From: Polytrichum commune
Taxonomy: Eukaryota > Streptophyta > Polytrichopsida > Polytrichales > Polytrichaceae
DNA: 64,000 bases
Assembly (NCBI GenBank): GCA_950295325.1
Contig: OX485808.1
Location: forward strand, 8,806,501 to 8,870,500
Reading direction: 5' to 3'
The position numbers were made by a program, and so were the translations under genes. The notes beneath the pieces were generated by a model. It had not been told where the DNA came from, made no database searches, and worked only from the letters and a program-made list of their open reading frames with translations. Positions within the stretch are counted from its first letter, which is position 1. Each line of letters starts with the position of its first letter. Positions 35,756 to 48,613 of this stretch are shown here, one piece after another.

Positions 35756-38700
35756 GTCTATTGCAGTCCACCTCTTTGCCTAATTAGTGTGGGTTACCAT
35801 TTGAATTAAGCATAGCTATTGCATTTTACTAAAGGTGTCATGTTGTAACCAAATAGCATAAGTACACTAAATAGGGTATGTAGGGTCGTATGGTGTTTCA
35901 TGTCACGAGGCTAACTTCTCGGATGACACTTCTTAGTACGAGTAAGTGAACAAATATTGTCATGGGATGATGGATGAGTTCATCCGTTGGCCGAAACCCT
36001 ACCTTCTCTTGTCAGCAACGTGTGATGACTAGCCTAAGGTAGGAACACCTTAAACCAAGACATCACCCAAAACCAACACATTCGAAATCTTGCATAATAA
36101 GTAAAAGTTGATTTTGAGGACATCCACTATGTGAATATCAAGGCCCTTTTAACGGGTTTGCGTGCTAACACAATTTTTATTTCCAAATTTTGTATTTGTA
36201 CCAATATTGGGAGGAAAAAACCCTTGGAGTAGACTTGATTTTACTTTCTTTTATTAACCAAGGAATATTCTCGGTTCGTATGGCTATCACATGTATGCCA
36301 ATTAGCGTAGGTCTAATGTCTAGGAGGTTCAACTACATTACATATTGTAAGAGATTCCCTATCAAGTGGAAACAACATTTGGTTTCTCAAACTTGGTGTA
36401 TTGACATTCACAAGCAAAATTTAAAAATCTCATGCAATTGGAGACCAAATAAATAGGTATTGGTTGGGGGTGCCAATGAGGATAGATTTACAGGGCCAAC
36501 CCTCCATGGGCCATGGAAGGGGGGGGGTGGTTTTGGGGGATGCCATGTTGTTTGTTGTCAGTGTATTGGCAGTGCAAGGTACTAAGGCGACCTAAAGCTG
36601 CAATGAGGACGGAAATTGCCATGCATGGATGGGAGGTGCAGGTGAAGCCCAAACAACTTGCCGTCTTCACAATGTCGGCATACCTTCGGCCTTTGGTGCT
36701 ACATATATTCTACTATAGTTTGATTACGAGGTTTGAATCGTTGAAATTTTGTTGAGTTCTTTTCGTAGTTGTCATGGCTCCGAGAATGCGAGAGTTTGCC
36801 CACTCCCAAGTAGAGGAGCGAACATGTGCGTACTTCACATATATGTTATTGAGGCTTCGGTTTAATTGCCATGGGATGTGTGGATATAGATGTTAGACTT
36901 CTTATAAATATGAGAAAGTTCATAGAGGAGAATGGCATTGGGGATTTGTGCTCGGTTCTTGTCCGCATGCCTATATGCATACCTTTTTCAATAATTATTT
37001 ATAATTTCTTTAAAACAACTTAGTTCTAAGTAGGCTAGCATGCATTTATGATGGTAGGTCTTCACTTCCAAATGCCAATGCATATAAGTTGGGGTGAAGT
37101 TTCGGGTGTAGTTACCTTTTGAAATAGACATTGTCATTTTATATGCGTGATTTACATGTAGATTTTAGCTTCTTCTTTTTCTTGATTGGAAAATGGCATT
37201 TCGTAGTTTGCCTCCAACTTGGTAGATAAACTACAACATCGATCTTCTCCTTCGATCCCAATCAAACGTGGATCGTACCTACACTACATAGACAACTATG
37301 TTTAATTCCTAGCTATTTTTTCACATTGTTTGAATGTATGTTTGTGTGTGATAGAGTGAGAGAACATAGACTAAGGTCATATGTAGGCCTAACAAGAGGT
37401 GAAGAAACTAAAGTATAGGCCAAGTGCCACTTCTTCTTCCTATCGGAGGCGGTCCACATCGTGTATAACTTCACCAAATGCAAGGTGCACAAAGACCAAG
37501 TTCAATGCCCTTGCAAAAAAATTGTTAAGGATAGTCATTGAACTCTTCCTAATAGAGTCCCTTCCGCATAGGGCCCTCCATGGAACCTTGTACCATTAAA
37601 TTATGATTTGGTGAGCCGAATGAGTGACACTTCTATGTGCAAGATCTAGGGTTTGGCCACAAACAATGTTTAAATAAAGACTTCCTTGAAAGTTGCATCC
37701 ACCACCCATGCATGGAATGGTTGGCTTTGGAGTACCAAATGTGCAAATTCACAATACAAGTTTCAAGCCTCTAACGAGATATTCATTTTGTATAAGACAT
37801 GCAGGTGCTATTCAATAAACTTTTCTTTAATCATTGGTGTGTGGTTAATTAGGTGACGATCGAACCCTAAACACCATAAGGACACAATCTTTAAAAGAAA
37901 TTGGATTACATCTTCAATGTTTATGAACCGCTCCACACTCTATAATGAACACAATTGGGAGGACCTAAATATTCAACTAAGAATTCAACAAACATGCATT
38001 TTCAATAACCACGACTAATTCAAGGAGGTTTCATGTTCCATCTAATTTTTGTCGATGGTTCATCATAGATTTTCTATTGCAACACAAACTTGAAGACATA
38101 AATCTCATCAATAGACGATGGAGACAAGAAAAAATCGCCACATAAATCAAACCTCAATTAGAAAAACTCAGCTCCATGTAGTGTCCAAGGAGATTTTTGA
38201 CATGAACAATCAAAATCTCAATGTTTCCAAGTCCTACCAGTTTCATGTTGTGATTATTCATTTTTTCTTTATTAGATTTGAAATATATTCCATAGATTCC
38301 TCTAAAATGATTATTGATTTTCAAGAAGATTTGAACTTCAAATTGGTTATTTCTCAAACTCAACTGGTTCATCTATAACTAGCAGTTGATTCTCCCCGTT
38401 CATTGATACGAGGGCATGATATTCCATTCCCCCAAGCATGTTGAGACAAATGGACATAATAAGGTACACAAATCGAAAACGGTGGATGACCAGTACTACT
38501 GCACTAGACTAGGGGGTAGAATACCAATCTTGTGTGGGCCCAGAATGGCTAATTATAAAAATGGTGGCCCGAAATGTGGTGATTGGTTAGATAGGTGTTG
38601 TTTCACACCACTTGCAATCACTTTTGGGTGTCATTGAGTTAATTGTTTTGTGTGCATTCGTATGCTAAGTGGGGTATTATGATGCTCAAATATAGGGAGA

Positions 38701-39313
38701 CCCTGCTATACAAGTAAGGGGTTCGACTCACTTGCCTCTTTGGGAAATTGTAACTAATTATTTACATGGAAGAAAATTATGAAACAACTTGCATTCCTCA
38801 TCGTTTCCTCCACTCCATTGTTGAGAAATATTGCACAAACTTCAAGCCAATCTTTATGGCTGAATCAACAGATTTTCATCGCTTTCCATTTTCTACCTTC
38901 AATATTCAATTGTGTGTTTTTAAAGTAGCCGACCCATTCTTGACCACCGCCATGTTTTCTCAAATTAGGCCAACCTATTTCAATGCATCACAATATCAAC
39001 CTTTGATCAGTGTTGTCGTGTTTGAAATCCAACTTACCCAAGTGTCAATGGTTGAGTTGATAACAAAGTTTTGATTGCAAGAATAATTAGGTGCCATGAT
39101 TATCAATTAAGGGAACCAAGAAGTCTCGATTGCATAATTGATTGGTGATTGGAAATAGGGTAGCAGATCACAAGTCTAGTTCAAAGAGAACATCCACTTA
39201 AAAAATCCATAGTAATTTGGCCAATGCAAAATGTTCTCCTTATTTCTATTTCTCTGCATGGATATAACTCCCCCACCTCTTTGATCACACCTAAGCTAAG
39301 TTGCACATACCGT
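35756..39313. other. Intergenic region without recognisable gene
   Basis: This is AT-rich DNA with short open frames only. A piece of the foldback family lies at about 37840-37990 (AATTGGATTACATCTTCAATG, then AATGAACACAATTGGGAGGA). I saw no other element or gene. Confidence 0.5.
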
Positions 39314-39454
39314 AGAGGGCTCCCTATTCCAACACAATTTGATTATTCCCCCTCAAAATCAGCCACATGTCATGCTCACATTCCCCTCAACCCACTTGTA
39401 TCCCACGTGGAAACTACATTGCAACACATATAAAGATGAAACACGGAACCCTCT
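39314..39454. mobile_element. Small TIR element, ~141 bp, copy A
   Basis: The copy starts AGAGGGCTCCCTATT and ends CGGAACCCTCT. The inside shares ATGCTCACATTCC, ACCCACTTGTATCCCACGTG and AAAGATGAAAC with copy B at 47859. Size and structure fit a small MITE. Confidence 0.6.
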
Positions 39455-40021
39455 TCGATATGCTAAATTGCTTAATTGGTCGGACTAAGTCAACCACTTA
39501 GAATCCTATTAACAACACCATAAGAAGAAGAAATCAAGAATCTCCATTAGGGTGGGGGGGGGGGCTGGAGTGAATAAAGTGCATGTTTGTAAAACATCGT
39601 AAACAAGACCGCTTGAGATCGTACTTCTTCCTCAAAAGGGTGGCAAGGACAAGTTCACAACTTCATGGTGGGTTGTAACTTAGGGCAAGATCATTGGCGA
39701 CGTGTGGTGGAGGAGCCATATCTTATATAAGGCAAAGGGTGGAGTCGAGTTTAAGTTACTTTGACAATTTCGTACTCGTTCCCTTGGGTAGCCACGATTA
39801 GTATCATTGCTGAATAGATAAGGACTATTTCGATCGTTCCCTACCTTCAAAACAAAAGAGCCCTAACTTATAGTGGAAACTTCAACCAATGTTCTAAACT
39901 GGAGCATTGTGTCATTTCACACGTATCGTGGCACAATGGCATTAAGTAATTTATAGAGTCTTGGCATCAAACTCATGTTGAGCTGGCTTGACCGAGAGAG
40001 AAGAACTTCGGTCTCAACCAA
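39455..40021. other. Intergenic spacer
   Basis: I see no gene or clear element here; a G run lies near 39554. Confidence 0.4.
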
Positions 40022-40543
40022 GGGCCGCTTTACACTTAGAGGTCAGGGCAATTCGTTGTGTAAGAGGCTTGAAATCTTCACTTGTGATTGGTTAAAAGGC
40101 TGAAATCGGTCCCAACCCCTTTACACTTAGAGGCCGGGCCGATTTGGTGGTATGAATTTTTTAATAAACAAATGCATGGTCTGACGTGGCCCAAGCTCGT
40201 TGAATTGGATGCACCCAAAATGGAAGGCTCGGGGACAATGTCAAATTTCAATGAAAAAACTTTTTTGAATACAATATGTTTTTTTAGCGAACCATATCCA
40301 TTGGATTATGTGAAAAAAATGAACGGCTCTTTGCTAGATTATGCTAGATCCGTTAGATTATGCTAGATTTATTGAATCGGCCTAGCTTCTTGGCCCTAAG
40401 ACCTTTACATATGGGAAAATTGGCCCCCATTATAATCTTATTATAGTATGTAGTTGAGGCCGGCCTCCAACCCAAAAGGGGCGGAAATTTCATGCAATCG
40501 GCCTCAAGGGGAATTGGCCCGGCCTCTAGGTGTAAAGCGGCCG
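40022..40543. mobile_element. PIF/Harbinger-like MITE, family 4
   Basis: It starts GGGCCGCTTTACACTTAGAG and ends CTCTAGGTGTAAAGCGGCCG, a near-perfect inverted repeat of about 20 bp. TAA follows at 40544-40546 and CAA precedes at 40019-40021, a target duplication with one change. An internal TTTACACTTAGAGGCCGGGC copy of the end lies at about 40113. It abuts the next element. Confidence 0.75.
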
Positions 40544-40546
40544 TAA

Positions 40547-41143
40547 GGGGCTCTTTAGATCATGGACCGTGAAGACTATGAAGACCATGAAGATGATGAA
40601 GACGTCCCAAAGGCCCTTTAAAATTTGTGATTGGTTGTTGAACTCGTCCCGGGAGCACTTTAGTTCACACCAAGGGAAAAATGTCGGAGTGACCGTGGAG
40701 TTCGAAGGTTCCCAAAGGACATATTTTAAGGCCTACATTATCCACCGACATGGTCCAACATGTATTGTGGGGGAAAAGGCAAAAGAGGTGCTTTGTTAGA
40801 AGAAGAGAAGAACAAGGGCCCATGACAGAGAAATGTTGTTATAATTAAATTTCAATATATATATTTTTAGGGGGGGGGGGAAGAAGATGAAGACAAGAGA
40901 ATGATCATACTTGAATTAATTTTTTTCATCAAAACTATCCTTTGTGAGGATATAATAAAAAATTAACACATTCACTTTTGGGTGCGTGGTCATTCCTCTT
41001 GGTCCACATTCAGTTTACACCTAGTGGTGGGGCCCAAAGGCCTTGTAAATTGTTTTTTTAAGTAATCGGACCATGGAAGTTGGACCATGAAGAAATGCCA
41101 TCTTCCATGGTCCGACTACATGTTCCATGGTGTGAACCAACAC
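40547..41143. mobile_element. PIF/Harbinger-like MITE, family 2, larger copy
   Basis: TAA at 40544-40546 and 41144-41146 flank an element homologous to 2941-3291: ATCATGGACCGTGAAG at the left and CCATGGTGTGAACC at the right. Shared blocks are AAAATTTGTGATTGGTTGTT, GGCCTACATTAT, AAAAGGCAAAAGAGGTGCTT and ATGGAAGTTGGACCATGAAG. About 240 bp in the middle (about 40855-41060) is absent from the smaller copy and may be a later insertion or the ancestral interior. Confidence 0.75.
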
Positions 41144-41146
41144 TAA

Positions 41147-43189
41147 GGAGATTGAGTGAACATAGTGTTAGTTATTTAGAACATCTTTGGTCCCATCCTA
41201 AAGGGCGATGACTTCATATGTAAAACTATTGCACCCTTTCAGATTTTAGACACTACATTAGTAGTCGGTAACCAATTTTTATAATTAATATAATATAATA
41301 TAATATAAGTAGTAGTGTTGAGAAGTTAGACTTTAAGGGTGGGTTATGGGGTGTGTGGAAACTAGGTCAATGAGCTCCATGTTGGTTGGGAGTGAATGTT
41401 TAGTTCCATATTATCTTGTTCGGGTTTGATTTATGTTGAATTTGTTTGATTGGGTGTGGATGAAAATGACATGATGTTGCCATGGGAGTAGATGCATGAA
41501 ATATATTTATTAGCTAGCGGCCTATCCCAAAGCATTTGGTAGTTGAGCTAGAACACTGATGGTGTGTGCCACTATTTGAGTAATGCAATTTAGTTTGGTT
41601 TGGTTTTTTGTTTTAAATAATTATATATGATTCTGATATTTATTATTCTATTGTGTGTGGGGTGTGCCACAAGTGGCTTTCAAACTGTAGTTTGTCTAAG
41701 ACAAGTCTTGGAGATTTGCAACCAATTGTTAGTTTTCAAGTCTATGTTTGTGGACTAATACGGACTTACGAATGGCATAATTGTGCTAGGATAATGATTT
41801 TTTTGTCATATTTGAGGATATGTTTTCTACGTGCTCAATGGGGCCTTTGTGTGGTGTTTCAAGTATAGAGTGCCACCATTCTTTTTGGAAACAATGGGGG
41901 ATGGAGTGTGCATGTTCATATGGTTACCATTCTATAGCTTACTATGTGATCAAGTTTACAATCTCGTTTGGCTAGTTTGACAACTTGTTTGTTTCCATCA
42001 ATGTTAGCGTGGGCTCTTATTTTATGGAGTGTGGTGATCTGTGTGCATGATTGTAGCATATGGACCATGCATTCTAGGATTATTTTGTCATGGTGGCTAT
42101 TGTGTAAGGTGGGGTGATTGATTTGGGTATTTAGCAAGTATAAGAGTATCTCGGGGGGTTCACTGGCGAAAATCGTAGAACAACGTTAGCAATGTTAAAC
42201 ATTTGTTGTATGTATTCATTGGTTCCAATAGGTGTATTACTATGGTGTATGCAAGTACTGTGTGTGGCACACTTTTCTATTTTAGGTTTAGTTCTAAGTT
42301 CTAGTTGGGATTGTTGGTTCTTTGTACGTAATGGTATTGGCTTTAAAGTGTGTAATGAGGTGTATGTCGGGGAATGGTCCATCATGGGAGTTGGAGTTGT
42401 GGTACCAAATTTTGTCTAGTGCTACCAAGATGGTAATAGATTCTGGGTCATTTTTGGTTGCCCAATGAAGAGTTCGTTGTGTCTCCTTCTACACGTTTGG
42501 GTTGGCATATCCAATCCTGTGCCATTCTTGGCGGAGGTTGTTCCTAGTGATCCAAATACGACATCTATTGAGAAATTATGAATTAAAATGATTGAATAGG
42601 GAGGAACATGTCATCGGCAATGAGAAGTATGAATGGGTTATTTGGAAGGAGTTGAAGAAAAAAATAAAGAAAGAAAAAATGTCAAAGTCTTTAACCTTGA
42701 CATGTGATGTGCATTCAACACCTCCCTCTCATGTTTGTATGAGCATGAGTGGGGGTGGCTTAGTGCCTTTTTTCATAGGTGGACCATGTGGTTAGTGTCA
42801 AGGCTACGTGTTCTATGTTTGTTTCGGGTTTTAGTGTTAGTAAGTGTGTTTAATCAAGTGGGATCGGGGTTGTTTATTTTCTAATTTCTGTTTGTTTGGG
42901 ATTATATGTTATTGAAACTCAATAGGACTAGAAATGAGATTACAGAAGCATATTACACAAACATAAAGGCATATGAACAATGTTTGGAGTGAGACAATCT
43001 CATGCTCTCCTTGATTTGCCTTTTATTGCTTTTCTTCTTTACCTTGGTTCATGTAAACAATATGGGATAACTCTTATCCTTCTCGGACCATCATTGTGGC
43101 TTTATTCTAGCCTTATTGTTTCTCATGCCTCTTCCATTACATTTTTATTGACTACGAGCAATCTAATATGTGTGTTAGGTACCTTATAG
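41147..43189. other. Intergenic, T/G-rich region
   Basis: The + strand is rich in T and G, with no convincing gene. A pentanucleotide run (TAATA)n lies at 41284-41309. The open frames on either strand are short and lack known motifs. Confidence 0.4.
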
Positions 43190-43440
43190 CAATTGGGGAG
43201 AGCTAGTTTATGGGGTTTGGAGCTAGGGATTTGTAGGTCTTGGAGGAGTTTAACAATTGTTGTATGTATAGATCCCCTTTTCCCTACTGTGATTATAATG
43301 GGTGAGAGTACAATCCATCCTTGTTGGGATAGGAGTGGGTGGAGAATGGTGTATTTATCAAGTTTTCGGTTGGTGGCTTCTATGGGGAATCTATCATCAT
43401 AATAAGTGTATTCAAGTTATTTAGAAGGAGTTGACAATAT
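43190..43440 (-). pseudogene. Decayed retroelement-like coding remnant
   Basis: Read on the minus strand, one frame gives YDDRFPIEATNRKLDKYTIL, then a GWIVLSPIIITVGKRGSIHT stretch. A neighbouring frame gives AIRYLTHIL just after it. This resembles, from memory, the tail of reverse-transcriptase polyproteins of non-LTR elements ('KLDKY..L...L...GW.V.PL..IT.G.RG.IH', then 'AIKYLTYI'). A frame change and stops show decay. Upstream (43440-44400, -) a similarly broken frame seems to continue. The family assignment is tentative. Confidence 0.35.
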
Positions 43441-43670
43441 GCTCAAGTGTTGTCTGCGGAAGTGTGTATTGTGTGAATTTGAGAGGGTCATTCTTTGCAA
43501 TGCGGTATTTATATCTTTTGTACAACCATATGAATTCCATTTGAAATGATTGAGTAGGGGGGTCCAAGTTATGGGGTTTATTTAATGATAAGTGGTATTG
43601 CGTCCATAACCAATGTAATCTTGTTTTGGGGATGGTGATGCAATGTTTGTTGTTGGTTATTTATTTTATT

Positions 43671-43692
43671 TATAATATAATATAATATAATA
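43671..43692. repeat. TAATA pentanucleotide microsatellite
   Basis: Four or more TAATA units, like the run at 41284-41309. Confidence 0.7.
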
Positions 43693-44203
43693 AATTTTGT
43701 AGAGGTGGGCCACATCATGTTGTGTTTGGATGGTGTTTTTGTTATATGCAATATCATTTTCTGGGTTGCATTTGCTAGTGAAGATGGTGCATTGGGGGAT
43801 GGTTTGTGGTGGTAGAATGTATCTAGTGTCTTCCACTTGTTCTTGGTTAAACTAGGTGTGGATTATATTTGTGAATGTTGGTGCTACTTTCAGGTGTAGT
43901 ATTGTGTGAGTAGCAAGATGTTGTGGTTAATGGTGTTTCAATCATTCCATGGAAATAATGTGCTTTGTGGGAGCCATTTGTTGTAAATTGTGTTATTGGG
44001 TACTGTCCATTAGCATAAGTATGATGTAAGTTTTTTGGTTATTTTGTATTATTTTGTATATTTATTGGGGCAGTCATTGAGTATGATGCGGATTGGGAAG
44101 TGTATGGGGTCTTTGAGAATGTTGGGGGGTGGCTTAAAGTGTTCCGGGTGTGGTGGAGGTTGGAGGGGGTTGGAGTGCTCATTTGGTCTCGGGGTTAGTG
44201 TGG

Positions 44204-44222
44204 TTCTCTCTCTCTCTCTCTC
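44204..44222. repeat. TC dinucleotide microsatellite
   Basis: An uninterrupted TC run of about 19 bases. Confidence 0.8.
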
Positions 44223-44399
44223 TGGTGTATTGTGTATTGTGCATGGATAATTGCATTGATCGTGACATGATGGTTCGCAGAAGAGGAATTTGCCATATTT
44301 TAGTGCAATTTTTCCTACTTTGGTTAGCTAAGTTAAATAGTGAGTTTGAGAGCTTGTGCATAAAGTCACTCAAGTTTTCTTAATTCTTAGATTATCATA

Positions 44400-47300
44400 C
44401 TCAAAATTTGAGGGACTTTACAAACAACTCTATTGGGTGTTATCTTCCAACATAAAACAACTAATTTTGTCCTAAAAAATTTCCAATTGTCGTTCATATA
44501 TTTGTTGGGATCTGCACTAAAAATCTAACCTGGAAGCTACACCTTTCACACTTACTACTATAAAGGGTTGAAAGTTAAGGTTGGTGAGAAAAAACTATGG
44601 TCCGCTATGATTTATGTGTGAATCATAAAATGATAAATACTAATAACTATTAAATTTGATATTTGATAGAATATTGATATCATATTTTCCAAACGTCAAT
44701 AATCCATGCTATGTAAAGCATGATTTTATATTCCTAGTTTTGAACATATGATAATGTGAGCTCAAAAATGGCCTGGGTTGAAAAAAAATCATATTGACCA
44801 AAATTATAGTGCACTAAAATCATGGTTGTGAAAGGTGTACATTCCCTCAATAGTAAAAAATGAAAGCACCTTCTAAGGCATTTCCTTCAAGAGGTGTAGT
44901 TTTCTAATATGTTTCTTTGTTTCACACAAAACACAAGCCACATCATTTTTAGGTTTAGCGGAGCCGAATTATAATTATATTTGGTATTGTAGAGTGGATT
45001 CAATTAAATCAAATATGAAAGTATTATGATGAAAGTTGGCAACTGTTCTTAGAGTTGTGTTCTACAAGATAAGGTCGCGAACATTTTGACTCATCAACTT
45101 TAGAAGAAGCATACAAACAACCTAGTTGAGGCTCATTTGGAACACTTAGCATGTCAAGTAAACAACACCGAACAAACACTAAAATTCAATGAGACCACAA
45201 TACAACTTAGGGTTTGGAACTAAACCCATGGTTTCATATGCTTTACTTATACTCTAATAAACATATATACATGAAGTTTGTATAATTATTGTTAAAATAC
45301 TCTTGTTGAACTTGTAAACTAGTATATTATATATTTATTGGAAAAAAACTACACTAAAACATCTGATTTAATGTGGCCTGCAGTATTCATCGTCGACCCA
45401 TGTTAGTTTTTCAACTGATGCATACTGATACAATGGCGTCTCAAAAGCATGATCTCAAGACATTGTTTAGGCCAGGCAAAGTTGAGACATGTCAAATCCA
45501 TCGAACAGGAAAATCGTGTCGAAGTCATTCACCTTTTCTGTACAATTCATACTTTTGTTGAGGATCATTTGTTCGATCACAATTACGAATCATGAAGGAA
45601 GCATGACTGTTTCTCCTCCACATTCTACTGACGTAAGGTAGATGTGTGTTATTCGAGTAATTTCCTCATTGTGCTCACTGCTTGTAGGATACGAAACATA
45701 CAAAATAGTGCGAGATTTTAGCAAATTCACATCGTGCCCATAGCCATTAGCCTCATAATACTTGGAGCTCGTATCAATCTCTTGTTCATAGTCAAAGTGA
45801 AGATCCTCGTGCTCATATAGTGGTCACATAAGCCTCTTCAATTATGTTGATGGTTGAGTCTAGAACGGTTGGCATGTTTTGAACACGTATTTTTTTGGTG
45901 TCCGTTCATAAATCCACGTGTTATTGCATACTACTCAAATATAGGTGTCCAAATTATTGCTATGTTGGATTTAGGCTCATCTACCTTATGTTCATCTTTA
46001 CACCCAGAGCGTTGAGGTTGGCCTTTCACAGAGATATTCTAATATACTTCACAACATCAAGGATAAGAAATCCAGGAGATACATGGGATTTCTTTAATTT
46101 CTAGCACTTGAGCAATGGCCTTGAATTTTAATCAACCAAGCAGATGTAAGAGGTTGGCAAGCGCAAAAGATTTGCAATGCATATGATGTCACTTGCCAAG
46201 TAGTCCGTTATATGAGAGTTGATCCAACACTTTTGGCTCAGTAGGTTGCATGTGTTCTCTGCAATGAAATTATGATCAACGGTATTTCGAGAGATAAAAA
46301 CTGCTATAAGATGATGCTCAAAATTTGGATAACCCTTAAAGAGGTCTCAAAAGCTCCATTCCTGGGCCTCAAGGTGGCATCATATGGAGATGTTTAAAGT
46401 TACTCATAATCAACATTGTCAGTTGACAATGTCAAAATTGACCCATAATTTAAAACTAATTCCATTTTTCCAATTGGAGCAAACATATACATGTATGAAA
46501 AGAAAATATAAAGAGATGCAAACTTGTACAATGACCTTTGACTTGAATACATACCATGTACATTTGATCATCATCGGTGCATGTCACCAAGTTGCATTTT
46601 CACTTCCTCTTGAAATAGATTGTGTTACATATATGACGTAGAAGGTGCTCAACTGAACATCTTAAAACCTTGCACAATAAGTTGATTCATAGAATGTTCA
46701 CCACCTTCACATCAAGGTCCCTTATTGGTTTATGGGCATCTACCGATAATTCTTTGAACCCTCATAACTTTTGGATACGGAATTCAAAAAAGGCATAGTT
46801 GGGTGTGGTGGAAACGCCTGTCAATTATTAATTAGAACCTTTTAAACCTTTTGAGCCCAATATTAGTATCTACGCTCAGCGTTTACATTGATGGTTTTAG
46901 CGTCCTCGTCCTTGGATTCGATCTGTAGTCCGAATGAAAATTAACTCTCGTACTTGTTATACAATTTGTCACATAGATCATGCAATGGTAGCTTGAAACC
47001 ACCTTTAGGGATTCATCTGACACAAGCCTTGTCAACAAGAGGAGCTTAGTGCCGTACGCTTGCCGTGCAGACCAAGTGTCCCTTGACTCAGGCCAGCATT
47101 TCTCACAAATAAATGTGTCTCAAGATAGCACGGGACGCTGCCATGGTGAAGAAATACTCAAAGCCAATCCTGAGTCCGATTCAACGGAGACAATGTCAAT
47201 GTGTCAACAAACTGATCAACCACAATATCCACAGCACCTGTACCAGCTGACAGGCATGCTAAATCTCTCGTGTCTGATAATTACTCGACCGTAGCAGAGG

Positions 47301-48613
47301 GAAAAACACAAACTCATCACCATTGGCATGTTGATTTAGGGTCGATCCCAAACTCCAAAGTCATGTGACAACAAAGTGATTTCCAGTTGCTGCAGTGCTT
47401 TTGTGCAGGAGGATCTGTTGAAGATGATCGTATTTGTCTCTTGAATCTGGCAGATGGTGTATGTAACTTCACCTAGATTAGTGTGAAGTCTCAATCGAAT
47501 CTAGTGAAAAGCATCCAAGAAACCCCAGAATTTATCAGAGCCGCACACGATTCCACTGCAGAAAATCAAACGCACATGTATAAAAGTTATAGATGAATCT
47601 GCACAGATTTGTAGACACAGTTCAAACATGAGAAAGCGGGCGGCTAATTGATAAGCTTGATGAATGACTTGCTGTATGATCAAATTAAGCATAGTTGGTC
47701 TGCAAGATTGACTGGTTTGAGGGTAGTTATCAACACTTTGTGGCGTTGATATGTACACTAGGCATGGAGAATTTGAATTTTGTGGATATTGATTCAAGAA
47801 TGTGTTGGTACTGATCAACACATCCTTAACGAATATAGAGAAGACAAAGTACGGACATAGAGGGCTCTCTATTCTGACACAAAATAAATATTTTCTCCTC
47901 ATCCATTTTGCCATGCGTCGTGCTCACATTCGCCATGACCCACTTGCATCCCGTGTGGAAACTGAATTATGGCACATGTAAAGATGAAATAGGGAGCCCT
48001 CTCAGAATTGGTTTCGACTGCCTCTCGAAGCCTCATTCTGCATTGTTTTGGGAGGATCTTTCTCCTTCCTTATCTTTATCCATTGCCTTCTTGCATTAAA
48101 CAACCCTGGAATGTTCATTCGCAAGCGACTACTGTGGGTATTTATTTTTCATTCCATGGCTTCTATTCATATTGTTTACTCATCAAAGGTGATTGTCCCA
48201 CCCACTGCAAAAAGCAGTGTTCAGATTGAAAGCCTGCATCTTAGGAATGTCAACATGTTTATTCTAAAATATTGGTGAAGACTATTATGTGTAGAAGGTG
48301 CTGCCTCAATTGACAGAATTAATGTTTGAAGTTTTTACTCCGTATTAGTCTTTGTAAAAATGTTGTGGTGGGATTTCAAATTTCACTTCTACTGCCGTAA
48401 CCTTCACCAACACATTTTTGGCACACCTTGATTAGCTAACGTTGCTTTCTTCTTATTCATCTACTCTTATCCAATGAGGTATATTACGTTAGTGTAACCA
48501 ACTAATAGGTTAACATTGTTTGGGAGTTCAATTGAATTCATAATACTCATGGTTGCCATGCATATTAGGTAGATTTGAGATCCACAGGAGAGGGATTATG
48601 GAGGGAAAGATTG
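44400..48613. other. Intergenic region with two exon-like open frames
   Basis: This is mostly AT-rich, featureless DNA. A piece of the foldback family is at about 45770-45960 (AAAGTGAAGATCCTCGTGCT, then ACTCAAATATAGGTGTCCAA). Two stretches on + have gene-like composition. One is 45373-45558 (MASQKHDLKTLFRPGKVETC is inside). The other is about 47008-47240 (VSLDSGQHFSQINVSQDSTG is inside), preceded by a CTTTAG acceptor-like site and ending near a CAG. I recognise no family and cannot join them, so they may be remnants of a lost gene. Confidence 0.3.
47859..48002. mobile_element. Small TIR element, ~144 bp, copy B
   Basis: It starts AGAGGGCTCTCTAT and ends ATAGGGAGCCCTCT, a 14-bp inverted repeat with one mismatch. 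The interior matches copy A at 39314-39454 (GTGCTCACATTC, CCACTTGCATCCCGTGTGGA, AAAGATGAAA). Confidence 0.65.

Noticed and set aside
38715-38750. GGTTCGACTC, resembling a tRNA T-arm
   Set aside because: No acceptor, D or anticodon stems can be formed around it.
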